Source: Acanthococcus lagerstroemiae (taxonomy: Eukaryota; Arthropoda; Insecta; Hemiptera; Eriococcidae). Taken from it: a stretch of 64,000 bases of DNA. Below the pieces are notes generated by a model. The model was not told where the DNA came from, did not search any database, and saw only the letters and a program-made list of their open reading frames with translations. The stretch covers positions 42,898,268 to 42,962,267 of the forward strand of contig CM063108.1 of the NCBI GenBank assembly GCA_031841125.1, read 5' to 3'. Positions 22,801 to 34,800 of the stretch are shown here, in pieces; the stretch's first letter is position 1; each line of letters begins with the position of its first letter. Position numbers and translations under genes: made by a program.

Positions 22801-25800
22801 CTGTTTATGTAGGGAAGATTTCTTTTTTCTTTTTCAATTCTTAAGTAATTTCATATGTGAACCAAGTAGGATTTTTTTTTCCCGCCCAGTATTCTTTTTT
22901 AATGGCACTGTCTCGCTCAAGATGAAATTCAAGGTTTGTCGAGTCGAGGATTTTATTTTAGAGGTTATATTGGTCTGCAGGAAGACCTAAAACGTAAAAT
23001 ATTCATGTATACTCAATGTGGAACTATAATAATGGAAGTTCACTTTTTATTAAAGTTCAAGACAGAGATATTCGTAATAGTGCCGGTAGGTAGCCAGTTG
23101 ATACACAATGGGAACAATTTTCTGAATCAAACTAATATTTTAAATCAAACTCAATGTTCATGATTTTTTAAAGCAAACTTTATATTTTTCTAATGGGAAA
23201 GTCCTGTGTTAAACTTCACCCCAAGGGATAACCTTTAAATATTCTTCGATTTCAAAAGAATTTCTGCTTGGGTGTTTTTACACGTACTAGAACAAATTAC
23301 GGCCTTGGGAGCGCATTAATTTAATTGTTTTCCTTACCACGTATTTTCAGTCTTTCAAGTCATTGTCAAGTATTATTTAAACATTCGAATGCCTTGAATC
23401 TTTTTAAAATGACATTTTTGTGTAACTTGCTTCCCTTAAATCTAACTCCTTTGGAAAAGGGGTGACGTTACGGGCCGGGTAGATTATTTCTTCAATATCA
23501 CTTGAACACTGCAGGGAAGCTAATCAGCTCTCGGCGGTCATCAATTGAGAAGTTGGTGACCTGAAGTCCTTTTATGAGCACTTGTTGTTTACCAAGAATT
23601 TTTCCAGTTTTAAAAATACAAATTTCTTTCTCCCCCCCCCCGTCCTAGTAGCTTCAGTATGCTAGTTTTAGACTTTAATTAGAGATCTAAAGTTGAGGTC
23701 TATTATGTAATGGCACCATTGGACCACATTTTACCTGTCCAGTAGAAATTGCTGGAGAAATATCCCTTGGGAGGAATAAATTACTCGCGCTGAAATACCG
23801 ACGACCCGTCGATGGTTCGATATATGCTCCTGTATGGACGTAATAGAAATCAGCGAAATCAAATACGTTGAGATAAGCAAAGGCTGCTCCAAATGAAATG
23901 GTACATTGCGCGGTTGCGTTCTCCACTTTCTTTAAAGCACTTTCGAATGATGAAAATCGCTTATTCTGTATGTTTCCTTGCTGTAAATGAGAATATTCGA
24001 TTTGCAGGGTACATTCATCTCATCAGTCGCGATCTCGCTATAATTCGTAAACTTAGTGGTACATTTCTAAAATTTTGTATTATTATATAAGCAATGTCAA
24101 GGTCAGCTTACAACACTGATTCCGAGTACAATGATGACCAAACTATTAGGATATTTCAAACAGTTTTCAAGAGTTCCGCATTTCTGGCGGTTGCGTAGAA
24201 CGACGGCGGCAGAAACTGGTGATCTGAAAAATAGATAGGTTGATGGACGTGCAGGGGTTCCGGGAAACTTATACGAGGAGAGAGGTACAAATATTTGAGT
24301 TGACGACTAAAAAAAGATGTTTTTGTATCAGAAATGAATCGTATATTTCAGAAACCACAGTCCAAAAAGCTCAACTTTCCAGGGACAAAATAAAACAGCT
24401 TACAGCCTTCTAACGTGGTCTCGGTGAGAAAAATTGCATGGCACTTGATGCATTAACAATGAGTAGATATTGTCGCACAAATTTCCGCACATTTACGCAA
24501 TATCTGTCATTGTGGGCAGAGTTTCATGTGGTTTCTGCTCTACATGACTGATTCGCACTATAGTTAATACTGTTCACCGCATAGACTTGTGTTCATTTGT
24601 TGGTATCTCGCCTAAAGACGTGTTTTACTTCGTAGTAACTCAGAATTCAACGTTATAGAAGCCTCATAAAGAAACTAATTGTCAATTATTTCATTAAATC
24701 ATAATACATTTATTTTAACTCGTTCAAAAAGGAGCGAAATGAAACTACAAATTAGAAGCGTGAAATATTTGGATCCAATTTAGCTTGTGTGGAGCCAACT
24801 TGTCTCATAAATATACGAATGCATATTTTTTAGGTCATCTCTGATCCCAGAGGTGATGAAAAATATTCACGTTTCAGAAAAATGTCTGCATTTTGAGCCC
24901 TATTTTATTTTACACATTTTACATATTTGGGGTTACAACTGCATATTTTTACGGTCGGCTACCCGAGCCTATTGCCATCGCTTCTTTTTTTCCTTTAATT
25001 TATTTTTTCAGTGTGATCTGGGTCACAGTTCAATTCAGTGGCGCTTTATTTCCGAGAAATCAATTAGTTTGAAATTATAAAAATAATTATAAGTAACAAT
25101 TTCGATTTTATAAGGGTCAGCAACAAGTCCCTTGCAATTACTTTTTTTCTAGTTTTTTCCCCTTCTTCAGTAGTGCTCATTGATCTTGATCTTCATTACT
25201 GTACAGCTTGCGACTCTGTGTACGTTATCAGAATGCGGTGTTAGAATGTGATGAGTTCTTTCCAAAGATGCTTATACTACTACACTAGATTCCTAACTTC
25301 AGCCTGCTAGTAGTATAAACCCTTCTCACCCACCCCGCGTTTTAGTATCCCATCTGCTAGCGTCACCGGTATAGAAAATCGGCTCCAATTCATTTTAAAT
25401 GGGAAATTGGTCATTTTTGAATCGCGCTTATTATATTTTGCCTGGGTAAAACGATCTGAAAATTTGACAGACCATGCATTCATATATCGGGAGCAGGAAA
25501 ATTAAAAAAAAAAAACAATATGCTACACTTCATTTTCTTTTATTTTAATTTGAACGCCGGCACGTTCACGCGAAATTCACCATGTATTTTAAATGGGAAA
25601 AATGACTATACTGGTGGCTGGCGAACGCTTATGCAACATTCGAACAAATTCTGGAATCGCTTTATTTTACTACGGCAGAATACGAGTAGGAAGTTAGGTA
25701 TCTAGTGTAGTAGTGTAAACGTCTTTGGTTCTTTCTTGCATTACTGATAACGATGACGGCGTTGGGAATCGAATCCGATGCCTTCAGATATGAAGCCGAG

Positions 25801-28800
25801 TTCTTACCGCTACGCCACAGAGCCACAAAATAGAAAAAGTAGAACAGTTGAAAGTGAAGATGTAAAAGTTGAAATTGAAAGCCAAAAGATGTGATCCGTG
25901 AAGTTTTATTTTTCAAAATTCGAAGTGAAATCTGAAAGTCGAAGTTTTATCTTTATAATTGAAGAGCTGACTACCAAAGTACCCTCAGTACAAACACAGA
26001 TGTTTGTGAAATTAAAAAAATATTCTCACGAGGTAATGTACAGGTGGTAACACTGAACTGAGTGGATGAATGGGAAATTGGGTGGGACAATGACCATACT
26101 GCCAAAATTTGAACATGAACATGCTGTTTATCTTCTGGCTGTGAAGCTGCAAAGTGGAAGAAAGTCTTGGAGTAAGAGCAGTTTGAAAGGGAATCGAATA
26201 ACATTTCCACCTACTCACATTTTCACGGCACGCAAAATGCACCAGTAAATTGAACAGGTACAAATTACAGACAGTTGGAAAGAAAAAATTTTCATATTCG
26301 ACCTACAGATTACGACTCCCTGTAACAGAGGCACGTGTTAGTGCTTTGAACACATAACTCGTCTCCTAATAGAGATAGAAATTCGCGATGAATGCTGGAG
26401 TGTGTATTTTCTTCTATCTTCTTCTCTACCAGATTGCGCTAAAATTCCCATTTCGGTAATTTTAGACTAAGGGCAGAAGTCAGCTCTTCAATTTCACTTT
26501 CAAACCCTACCTTTGAATTAAGTTTGAATAGTAAATGCACTTTGGAGTGAAGGGTTGATAATGATAACATAACAGATCCATATCAGGTCGATAATAATAA
26601 TTTATTAATTTTCATTGGGCATGTTGAACACGCTAGGAATGAAATGAGTTAAGGAGGACCCAGTTTTTACCGGTATAAAAATAACATATTGATATCAGGT
26701 CGATAATTATGTATATGTATTGATTTTGATATAAAACAAAGTATCGATTGTTCAAGACAGCCGAAAGTCAAGATGCGTGCGTTTTGTCGACCTTCCTCGA
26801 GTAACGAGGTCACTTGTTACATACTTCGTGTATTTTTTGCGCATTGTTTTACATAATTTTAAACATTTTCTCAAATTCACAAAAACTGTACAAAATACGG
26901 CTATTTTGGGTTTCATTCTTGTAAAAAAAAAAAAAAAAAATCGACTCACGTAAGGAAGAAAAAAAAGCTGAAATTTTTTTAAAAATAAAATAATAAACCT
27001 TTGACCATACAGTATATGGACTAGCTAAGCTACGTATTTTGTACGCCAAAACCTGGGCAGGCAACACACAACATATCTCAGCGGAATATTTACAAATGTG
27101 CGCTCACGTTGAATGTAGTGGTGTGTGTATACGCACATGTTCAGCTAGAATATGTCTCGCTTCTTGCATTCAAACGCCCGGATTTCGGCTTGTTTAATTT
27201 GTACAGCATTTATCGAGCTTCACTAGTCCATTACTCTATGGTCGAAGTAATAAACAAGTAACCTCTCATCTCGAGGAGGCTTCAAACTGCGGAGCTGCAG
27301 ACTGCAGTCGCGCAGCTCTTGCTCTATGCTCTATTATTCGGACCAGGTGAATGTCTGGCGCACTAGTATCGCTCTAGGTGATAAGAATTTGAAAATAATT
27401 TTAGGAAAATCGAAAAATAAAAAAATAAAAATAGTTTTGGTCTTCCTTTTACCATTATTATCTCAATTGAATAGTCCTAGATGATCATTCTTTCAAAGCG
27501 TCTATTTTTGGCCTCCATGGGACGACTCTTAGGTTCCTATTAAACATTCTTCCTTTGATATATTGATATTGATAATATCGATATGACTTGGTTTTGATAC
27601 TGATATCATCGTTATTGAATTTGCTTAATATTTTCGTTCACTACCAGTAAGAGTAGGACAGGATGGAACAAGTCGGAACTCATTCGGAAATTTTTCAACT
27701 TTTTATGTAGGTAGCGCAGATACAATGTAAGTCTTGGAGTTACGGGGTTTCTGCATTATACTTAAATTTGTCGGCCACATTCTTTATTCATCAGAGAAAA
27801 TTCTCATTTTTTCACCATAGGTGCACGTAGGGTCAAGGAACATTTTACTGTAAACAAACGATTTTTAAAATTTTGGGACTCACATTGTTTCTGAACATAG
27901 GGAGATCCACGGTAGGGTTTGATGAGTTAATCCCCCCCCCCTCGAACTTAATTTAAAATTTAAAAATACAAAATAACCCGCTATCTGATAGTTTTCATTT
28001 ACCTAATATTAGTGTTATTATTAATTTTTTTTTCAACCCCCCCCCCCTTGAGAAAATCTTGCTATGTTTCTGAGCTGTGTGGTTCAAATACCTTATTCAT
28101 GTGAGCAGGGCTGTACCGAAGTAAATTTGTTAAGGCGGATAAAATCAAACATTTTCCAATGTTGGAGCGAAAAAATCAAAAATTTTCTAAATGTGTAAGC
28201 AAAAAGATTTAGATGCACGAAATATCCAGCAGCCTATAGCATGTGAAATTACCAATTTATCAACTCTGAAAGATAATTGGGGTGAGCCACCTCTCATAGT
28301 CACAGCCATGAATGAAAATTAAAAAATAGAAATGAAGCGAAAAAAGGGGGGCTCTTCGTTAGAAATTTTACAAATTTGAGAGTGGCGAACAAAAATACTT
28401 GAAACTTCTGGTGGAGGAGTGGGATTACAAATGATACTTTATACGGCCTTCTCCCAAATCTTTTAAGAGGTTTCAATGTACCTCTGTAAGACCCTCTTCA
28501 GATGCTACGGTGGCTACATGTATGGCACCTCTGAAATAAGGTCCCACTTTGTTGATATGACGCTATGAATACCGGCATTTAATACTGCAGAAAATTTCTG
28601 ATAAAATAAGACCTTGAGGAACTTTCTAGCTCCAAAATGCGCCGAGATATGGTTGTTTAAAGTTAAGATTTAAAAAAATCTGATTTTGAAAAAAAAAGAA
28701 GGTTGAAATAGACGAAAAATTACAAGTTTAAAGTGGCATATCTCTTGAGACAAATAAAGCTAGAGAGCTCCGCGAGTTATCATGCTGTCAGAGAAAACTA

Positions 28801-29854
28801 ATACAAAATGAAAGAGTTTAAATTCCAGTATTACAAAACTGAATGGGGCGGGGGCCGAACAGAGTGCAGGTGGGTTCACATTTTCATCTGTAATGGACGA
28901 ACGAAGGCAGATACAGAAAAGCGGGCAACGCCATTTGAATTAGGAGGGTTTATTATACCAAAATCGTCACGAATCCCGATTTCAACAATTTTGACCTTGA
29001 TTCACAAAAATCGCTGTATCTCGAGATACTAGGATCGAACGAAGTGGGACCTTTTCCCCTGCACTGCCACATAAATATGAGCTTCTTCTGTTGGCTCACT
29101 TGGAAATTAATATATCTATCGAGGTATTGTACTTTTTTAACAGCATTCGAATTCAGTAGCTTGCAAACTATGAAAATAATGATTTGGACAGCACATTCAG
29201 TGAGTTGTCATGAGACATTCATAACTAAACTGAACTATCTTACCCGTTTCCTCCGTCATATGTTCCGGCACTACGTCCAGTGTTATCGTTATTCCAATAG
29301 TAGATTATTTGGGTGAACACGTACACGTTATTAAGAAAAACTCCTCCGGTTAACGTGATGAGATCTGAGTTCTTTGAAGTCGGCTGAACTATAACTGCAA
29401 TATCATAACATTATTAGAATAAAATCCTACGAGCATTTCTTTAAAAAGGTATTTTTTGTTCATGTACTTAAGTACTATCATTTGTCCACCTGTGTTTCCT
29501 ATGTTTCGCACAGTCACGTTACCCTTCGCAAACTTGATACTCAAAGAAGTCAAATTTTGGATATAATTTGCATTATCAGTCTCCAGGTCTAAAGGAAAGT
29601 TGGTGTCCTTAGGCAAGCGAGCATTTGTCGTGAAGTACTTCAACAGATATCTGTTATCATTATCGGCACCTGAAAACTCACACTTACGAGTAGGTATATT
29701 GTATGACTAAAGGTGTAGGTACACCAACACCGTAGACTCGATTTCACAAAATAAGTATGCAGAAGAGAAATTCGATCTGAAGTTTTGACTTACAAGCGAA
29801 GAATTCTAACAAAAGTAGGCAAATTAATCTCATGATAATTGTTTTTGAACGCAT
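19833..29854 (-). CDS. Gene A: secreted carbonic-anhydrase-related protein (zinc ligands lost), six exons
   Basis: Exons: 29794-29854, 29490-29669, 29244-29394, 24112-24223, 23735-23980, 19833-19985. They join into 300 codons plus stop. Residues 1-21 form a signal peptide with the core LICLLLLEFFA. The alpha-carbonic anhydrase framework is visible: L-I-T-L-T-G-G at 92-98, then Q-I-I-Y-Y-W at 109-114 in place of Q-F-H-F-H-W, so His94 becomes Ile111 and His96 becomes Tyr113. The E-L-H-L strand is A-V-V-L (137-140), so the third histidine is also gone. The Y-Y-V-H-T-G-A segment stands where Y-Y-T-Y-P-G-S usually is, and the catalytic T-T-P-P loop is absent. The start is the first ATG of an exon whose sequence and position match gene B; a second in-frame Met lies 7 codons on. 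An AATAAA on the minus strand lies at 19761-19766, about 70 bases after the stop. The gene ends 1.1 kb before gene C and begins 2.0 kb after gene B ends. It is the closest relative of gene B. Confidence 0.85.
21499..21634. mobile_element. Hairpin MITE, 136 bp
   Basis: Nearly palindromic: arms of about 45 bases (CAGTGTGATTGTTAAATGAG... and ...CTTATTTAACAATCGCACCC) surround a short loop. TA at both sides (21497-21498, 21635-21636) suits a TA-targeting element. Confidence 0.65.
21880..22730 (-). pseudogene. Decayed non-LTR reverse transcriptase (CR1/L2/Jockey-like)
   Basis: Minus-strand conceptual pieces show G-P-D-S-I-P-P-Y-I-F (about 22370) and then a W-K/K-V-I-P-L-Y-K-S region. A Q-F-S-V-L-G-P-Y-L-F-L-I-F-V-N-D-I motif (about 21905-21955) corresponds to the Q-G-S-x-L-G-P-x-L-F-x-x-Y-x-N-D box. 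T-K-A-W-N-T-Y-K lies upstream (about 22690-22720). Multiple stops and shifts; the catalytic F/Y-A-D-D box is absent from what remains. Confidence 0.7.
25255..25738. mobile_element. Non-autonomous TIR element, about 480 bp
   Basis: The left arm (GTTCTTTCCAAAGATGC...CTACACTAGATTCCTAACTTC) is inverted at the right (GAAGTTAGGTATCTAGTGTAG...GTCTTTGGTTCTTTC). Arms are about 48 bases. No coding region. A target duplication was not identified. Confidence 0.55.
25756..25825 (-). repeat. tRNA-like sequence (SINE head or tRNA pseudogene)
   Basis: The minus strand reads TGGCGTAGCGGTAAGAACTC (A-box-like) and GGATTCGATTCCC (B-box-like) at a tRNA-like spacing. T-stem and acceptor-stem pairing is poor, so a functional tRNA is unlikely. 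It abuts the TIR element at 25255-25738. Confidence 0.45.
28107..28210. repeat. Dispersed repeat; unoccupied relative of the Jockey insertion site
   Basis: CGAAGTAAATTTGTTAAGG...AAAATCAAACATTTTCC...GGAGCGAAAAAATCAAAA matches the sequence at 37,580-37,635 joined directly to 41,808-41,835, that is, with the Jockey element removed. Confidence 0.65.
28570..29043. repeat. Dispersed repeat (also at 57.83-58.1 and 59.15-59.3 kb)
   Basis: Shared text includes GAGATATGG.TGTTTAAAGTT, TCTCTTGAGACAAATAAAG and ACCAAAATCGTCACGAATCC. The second copy is split by a hAT element at 58106-59152. Fragments also resemble 43430-43560. Confidence 0.55.
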
Positions 29855-30085
29855 AGTTGCACTTCAGTAGCACTTTTCTTTTTTCCAAATATTTTCGAAC
29901 ATTTTTCTGCACCAACTACAGCACGACTGACGGTAAATAGCTGTGAAAATGTTCTCGTACCACATATACTGCGCACTTTTCTATTTCTCGGTGTAAGCCG
30001 TACAGAGCACCCAAGGTGAACAGAATTATCATTATGTGCTTGTACTGGTAGCGTCAAGTATGTAGGTAAGACATATTATATCCGT
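29855..30085 (-). promoter_or_regulatory. Conserved 5' flank of gene A (promoter/5' UTR)
   Basis: Counterpart of the gene B upstream flank, with the same GAGCACCCAAGGT block (about 30005-30017) and a TATATCCGTTTGTACTTTTT stretch (about 30078-30097), which on the minus strand gives GGATATAATATG. The alignment stops shortly upstream, where unrelated sequence and an RTE-like LINE fragment begin. Confidence 0.33.
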
Positions 30086-30380
30086 TTGTACTTTTTCTAC
30101 AGGCCCTTATTATGTACTTCTATCTCTACTGAAGTCGTTATCAGCTAGTAGAAAAGTTGAGGTAGCAGATCGTACCCCCTTTGATTTTAGAATAATATGG
30201 TCAGTAGTATTGAATTCATCAGAGCATATTTTAAGCAAGTTTCACTGGGTGGCACTAATAATTTTAAGTGACCATTTTTTCATGTGTCATATTTTGCTAT
30301 CCTACACGATGCTTCTTTTCCTAAAATACATTTACTAATTTTTCTTACCCCCCCCCCCTCTATTTCAATTAAACCAATTT

Positions 30381-31250
30381 TTAGTGACAAAAATACCGTT
30401 CAATTTCATCGCATTTTGGGTTGTCTCTATCCTCCTGATGCCTATATTTTTTGTGAGTGTCCATGTTTAGCAAACTGTATGATAGTGTTGGGAATACGCA
30501 GCTATTAGGGATTGTACTCTTTGCTCTGTTGCTGTATTTTTCTTTGAATATGTACCCCAGTGACCAGTACTTTCCCCACGCCAATGATATTCTTCGCTTT
30601 ACTTCCCTTTCTGTTTTATTTTCCATGGATATCATCTGCCCCAAGTATATTATTTCCCCTACTTTCTCTATCTCCATCCCTTCCACAGTTATACTACGCG
30701 ATACTTTCTTTTTATCCATTAATATTTTTGTTTTTTTCCTATTCATATTTAGTCCCGCCTCTTCTCCTTTATTTATCATGATTTGCAGTTCCTTTGTATC
30801 CTTACTTATAATTACAACGTCGTCCGCAAATCTTAGATTACTTAATCTTTCCCCATTCAGTTCCTATTTCCCTCCAGTCCAGGCTCCGGAATACTTCCTC
30901 CAGTGCAGCGCAAAATAGCATTGACGATAGAGGATCCCCTTGTTTTATTCCTTTCTTAATTCGGAAATATTCTCCATTTTTGTCTGTTATTATTTTTGCT
31001 TCCAGATCTGTATGTACATGTCTTCTACATATTATCTCTCTATATTCCAGAGGTACACCCTGTTTTTCCAAAGCTTTTAGTATAAAGTTATGATTTAGTG
31101 AGTCAAATGCTTTTGTGTAGTCTATGAATGCTAATTTTAGCTCTGTTTGATATTCGTTGCATTTTTCTATTAATTGATTTATAGTATTCAAGTGATCTAT
31201 CGTGGAATATCCACTTCTAAAGCCAGCCTGTTCTGGGGGTTATTCTCTAA
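30381..31250 (-). pseudogene. RTE-like LINE reverse transcriptase fragment
   Basis: The minus-strand frame ending at 30838 carries A-F-I-D-Y-T-K-A-F-D-S-L-N-H-N-F (about 31080-31130) and G-I-K-Q-G-D-P-L-S-S-M-L-F (about 30925-30965). After a one-base frame shift near 30850 it continues with S-N-L-R-F-A-D-D-V-V-I-I and then the thumb (about 30400-30780). Endonuclease and 5' parts are missing, and no target duplication was seen. It lies between the gene B 3' end and the gene A promoter. Confidence 0.8.
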
Positions 31251-31809
31251 ATATAATATTTCTTAGATGGTTCGCTAGCACTTAATCGGAAATAATTGCA
31301 TTCTAATGGAAACGTTGTCACAAAGTAGCCCCGCTTTACGATATGTATAATATTATATCCTGTTCCTTGATGTGTCTTGTTAATTCTTGGAATCTCAGAA
31401 AATATTAAATATCACTGGTGTTGTGCTAGTAAAATGAACTTATTGCGTTGCCAATTTAATCGCTAAGCGTAGGTCTTTCTATAAAATGGTAACATGCGCT
31501 GGTAACTGGTAGCGATCCATGGGGGTAGAGGGACTGCCATCTGAAAAACTCTGGAGAGAGTAATACCCTTTTCTTGGATAAATAATAGTTCATCAATATG
31601 TGCTACAATATCGCTTTCTTAAATTGAACCATTCTTGTGGGATATTAAAACAGAACATGCCCTATTTTTCCCGAGAAAGCTCTCACCAGGAAATTTCACG
31701 CGTTCAAAACATCTTAAATTCAAAACTTGTAATGCGATTATTGCAAATTTACTATCATAATTTCCGAATGAATACACCAATTATACAGTCGGTAAATTGA
31801 AGGAATCCG

Positions 31810-34800
31810 TCAACAGTATTGTGTACCCTCGTCCAGTAATGCCGCTGATATTGTAGTTATTCCGCTGGCTTGAACCAAGATGGTATTTTCTTGGTAGAAA
31901 GATGACAGTTTTGCGTTTATTGGCGTACCTTGTTCGTTCTTCAAATTTGGGAACGATTGAAACTAGAACAAATACACCTCACTTATAGAAAAAGAAAAAA
32001 TTCCTGCGAGTTTCAGTTTATTAACCTCTGCTTTCTGCTGTGTTCGTGAAAATCAAATTTTGTGCACAGAAGTATTACAAAAAGTTTTTCCACAGCCATA
32101 CAAATCCTCCAGTAAAATGTTTGGCAAATCGTGCATGATAGTATAATATGATGAGATTTTCTAAGCTACCAATTTTTTTTTTGTATCCATCACTGAGTTG
32201 GTAACATATTGTTCCTTTGTTTTGAATTTTATGCAATATGTCTGCGAAAATTATTATTTCTGTGTATCAAAAGGTTTAAACAGCTTCGGATTATGATCTT
32301 AGTAACCAAAAGGGGAAGGGGACAGTCGTTCCCTCAGACTGTTGGCACCCAACATTCATTTCCTTTTACTTTTTCCTTTTCTTCGTCTTTTGTTGGAAGA
32401 AGGCGAAGTAACTCAAGAACGTTTTGTTTTCTAAGAACGATACGCATCCATTTTTATTGTAAAAAATCGTATGATCAAGGCTTTCAACTTCTTATGTTGC
32501 TTGAATAAAGAAATATCTCTTTCGTGTTATTTTAGTTGAATGACTCTTACTTGCAAGAAATAAACTGCTGAAAGTTTTGCCTATTGATGTAGATTACAGG
32601 TCCGGTAGCATCGAGAGGTAGACACATTTTCCTCCCTGAGGCGGCCATTTTCACCTACTAGAAATTTGAGTTCTTTCTCCTTTATAAATAATACTTTCTC
32701 TACCTGTGATTTGATTTGTTCTTTAACATTTTATGGCCTGGGAACATATGCGTGACCCCAATATTGTACTGAACTTGTATGTTCTGTTTATTATATAAAC
32801 AGGTAGTAGGATGGTCCAATACAATGTTTCCTTTTTTCAAATAGTTGCGTTTGCGAGTGTAGTATTAATAGAACAAGACACGACATGCATGATGAAAGAA
32901 AACTTTCAATAATACACTGGAAAATACTTTTCTTTCAAATGTGTTTTTGGCTGCGGTAGGGCCCCTTTCTCCCTTGTTTAAGTCGTTCACCGAATTCTAC
33001 TCTTCAAGAGCTACATATTATCAAACTTGACCGAATACTGAAAAAAATGCAGTTAGCTCCTTTCTTCCCCGGACTCTTCATTTGGTAAGTAGGTTGAACG
33101 CATACAAACTCGTAAATGTTAAATGGACGATATTTGAGAAAGAAAAATCTGACGAATAAATTTCCCCCTTTTTTTTAAGACCATTTTTGGGCCTTTTCTC
33201 CTCCTGATTAGGGATCTGATCAACACGTTTCATGGGAAATGCTCTCACATCGCACTAAAATGAGGTAGCGCCTTAAAATTTCTGAAGATACCGTAGAAAA
33301 CTGAAGGTTCCACCTTCCTATACTTGACAGTACGACTGGTTGCCTACCACTCTTGCAGAGGAACGAGTCCAAGTTATTTTGGATCATCACTTCTTGTATC
33401 TACATAATACTAAGTAGCAGGGGGGGGAGGGGGTAAACATGCGAACTAATATACTGGTCACACACGCGCACGCGCGCAAAAACTGACATGGGTTTCAGGA
33501 AACCGGTATAGCAGAAGTACATATTTCATAGTCCTATAGAATGTAGAGGTTTTACTGTAGGTACTTTATTACAATTCCGCGTAAATATTGTTCCAGACTT
33601 GTGCTTATGCTAATAATTGTACACTGAATCAGCCATCAATGTGCCTAGTAACACATGGAGTTTTTATAATTTACATTAAACGTCATTATTTTAGAAACCG
33701 ACAAAGTCGATAAAATAGAAGAAGTTTAATAACTGACTACTGCATAATATTTGGGTTTTGTTTGACATTGATGGCTTAATCTGTTCTAGCAGGTGTAAAA
33801 CCCAGCCAACATTTTTTTTTTTTTAATCAAAGAATATTTAGGTGTCGCGCACCTGGGATGAAGTTTAACTTCCAATTCTGCTTTTTAAAATCCTGAAAAT
33901 CGAGTTTTACCAAAAATATTGTTTGACTCAATGAAATTCTTCCCGTTAAAGTACCAATTGAGCACCTACTCGCACTTCTGTGAAAACACATAGTGTAATA
34001 TATACCCTAATAAAAAAGAATTTTCCATGAAAATTTCTATTGGGATATAAACCTGCACTAGAGTGCGCTTCAAAATCACCTGTGCGGGTGTTAGCAGGGG
34101 AAAATGAAAGGTGATCATGTGTATTTTTCAACAGAAAAATCTCCATGATCACCCATTCATACCACTGATGAGTCGCAATTGTGCCAATATTTGCAACTCT
34201 AATTTATATCCCAATTTACAACATGGCTGCAGATTGTAGTCGCGCAGGGCGCAGCTAATGTCAACCACTGAATTAGTATAGGTAAGGCGGCTCTAAGGGG
34301 AGGTATTACGGACAGCCATTTTGATTGCAAGAAAAGTAAACAAACGCGTGTTGATGATGAGAAATTATCAAGAGGCGTTTGTTCACTTTTCTTGCAATCA
34401 AGATGGCTGTCCGTCATACCTCTTCTTGAAGCTGCCTTAGTGTAGGTAGAGCCCTAAATATCCAAGTATAATGGACCGCCATTTTGGCTCATACCGCACC
34501 CGTTAATGCCAAATTGATTACGCGATATGCTCCGCATTGTCGGATTTGGTATCCATGGGCACGGTGTGCGCCAAAAAGGCAGACTCATTATACTCGTGTG
34601 TAGGGCTTTAATGTAGAGGGAGCGTTATGGTTTTCGAGCTTGTTGTGGGAGCATTACAATTTTTGCTCACTTATACACCCATGGTTGTAAGAAAATGGAA
34701 ATGTTAATAACTGAACTGAACTGTCACTATGTAGAGCTAAAGAACAGTGAGCTGAACTGAGCTGGAAATGAGAAGAGAAAAGAGGAAGAACTGCAGTTGT

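Larger units (their letters stand above)
19986..23734. other. Intron 5 of gene A, partly alignable to gene B intron 5
   Basis: Stretches at 20030-20380 and 20860-21080 align with 32010-32400 and 32490-32700 in gene B. In between, gene A has an extra GC-richer piece of about 370 bp (about 20487-20855). Also contains a hairpin MITE (21499-21634) and a decayed LINE (21880-22730). Confidence 0.6.
24224..29243. other. Intron 3 of gene A (5.0 kb)
   Basis: No exon seen. Contains a TIR element (25255-25738) followed by a tRNA-like sequence, the inverted copy of the 17-kb repeat (26765-26810), poly-A/T and poly-C tracts, a tgcagactgcagtcgcgcag satellite scrap (about 27295-27318) and two dispersed repeats (28107-28210, 28570-29040). 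Confidence 0.5.

Noticed and set aside
23687..23926. Gene A exon 5 and gene B exon 5 as separate small single-exon genes.
   Set aside because: Flanking AG/GT borders, phases and the matching exons on either side show that they are internal exons of larger genes.
25756..25825. Functional tRNA gene.
   Set aside because: A and B boxes are present, but T-stem and acceptor pairing fail; better explained as a SINE head or tRNA pseudogene.
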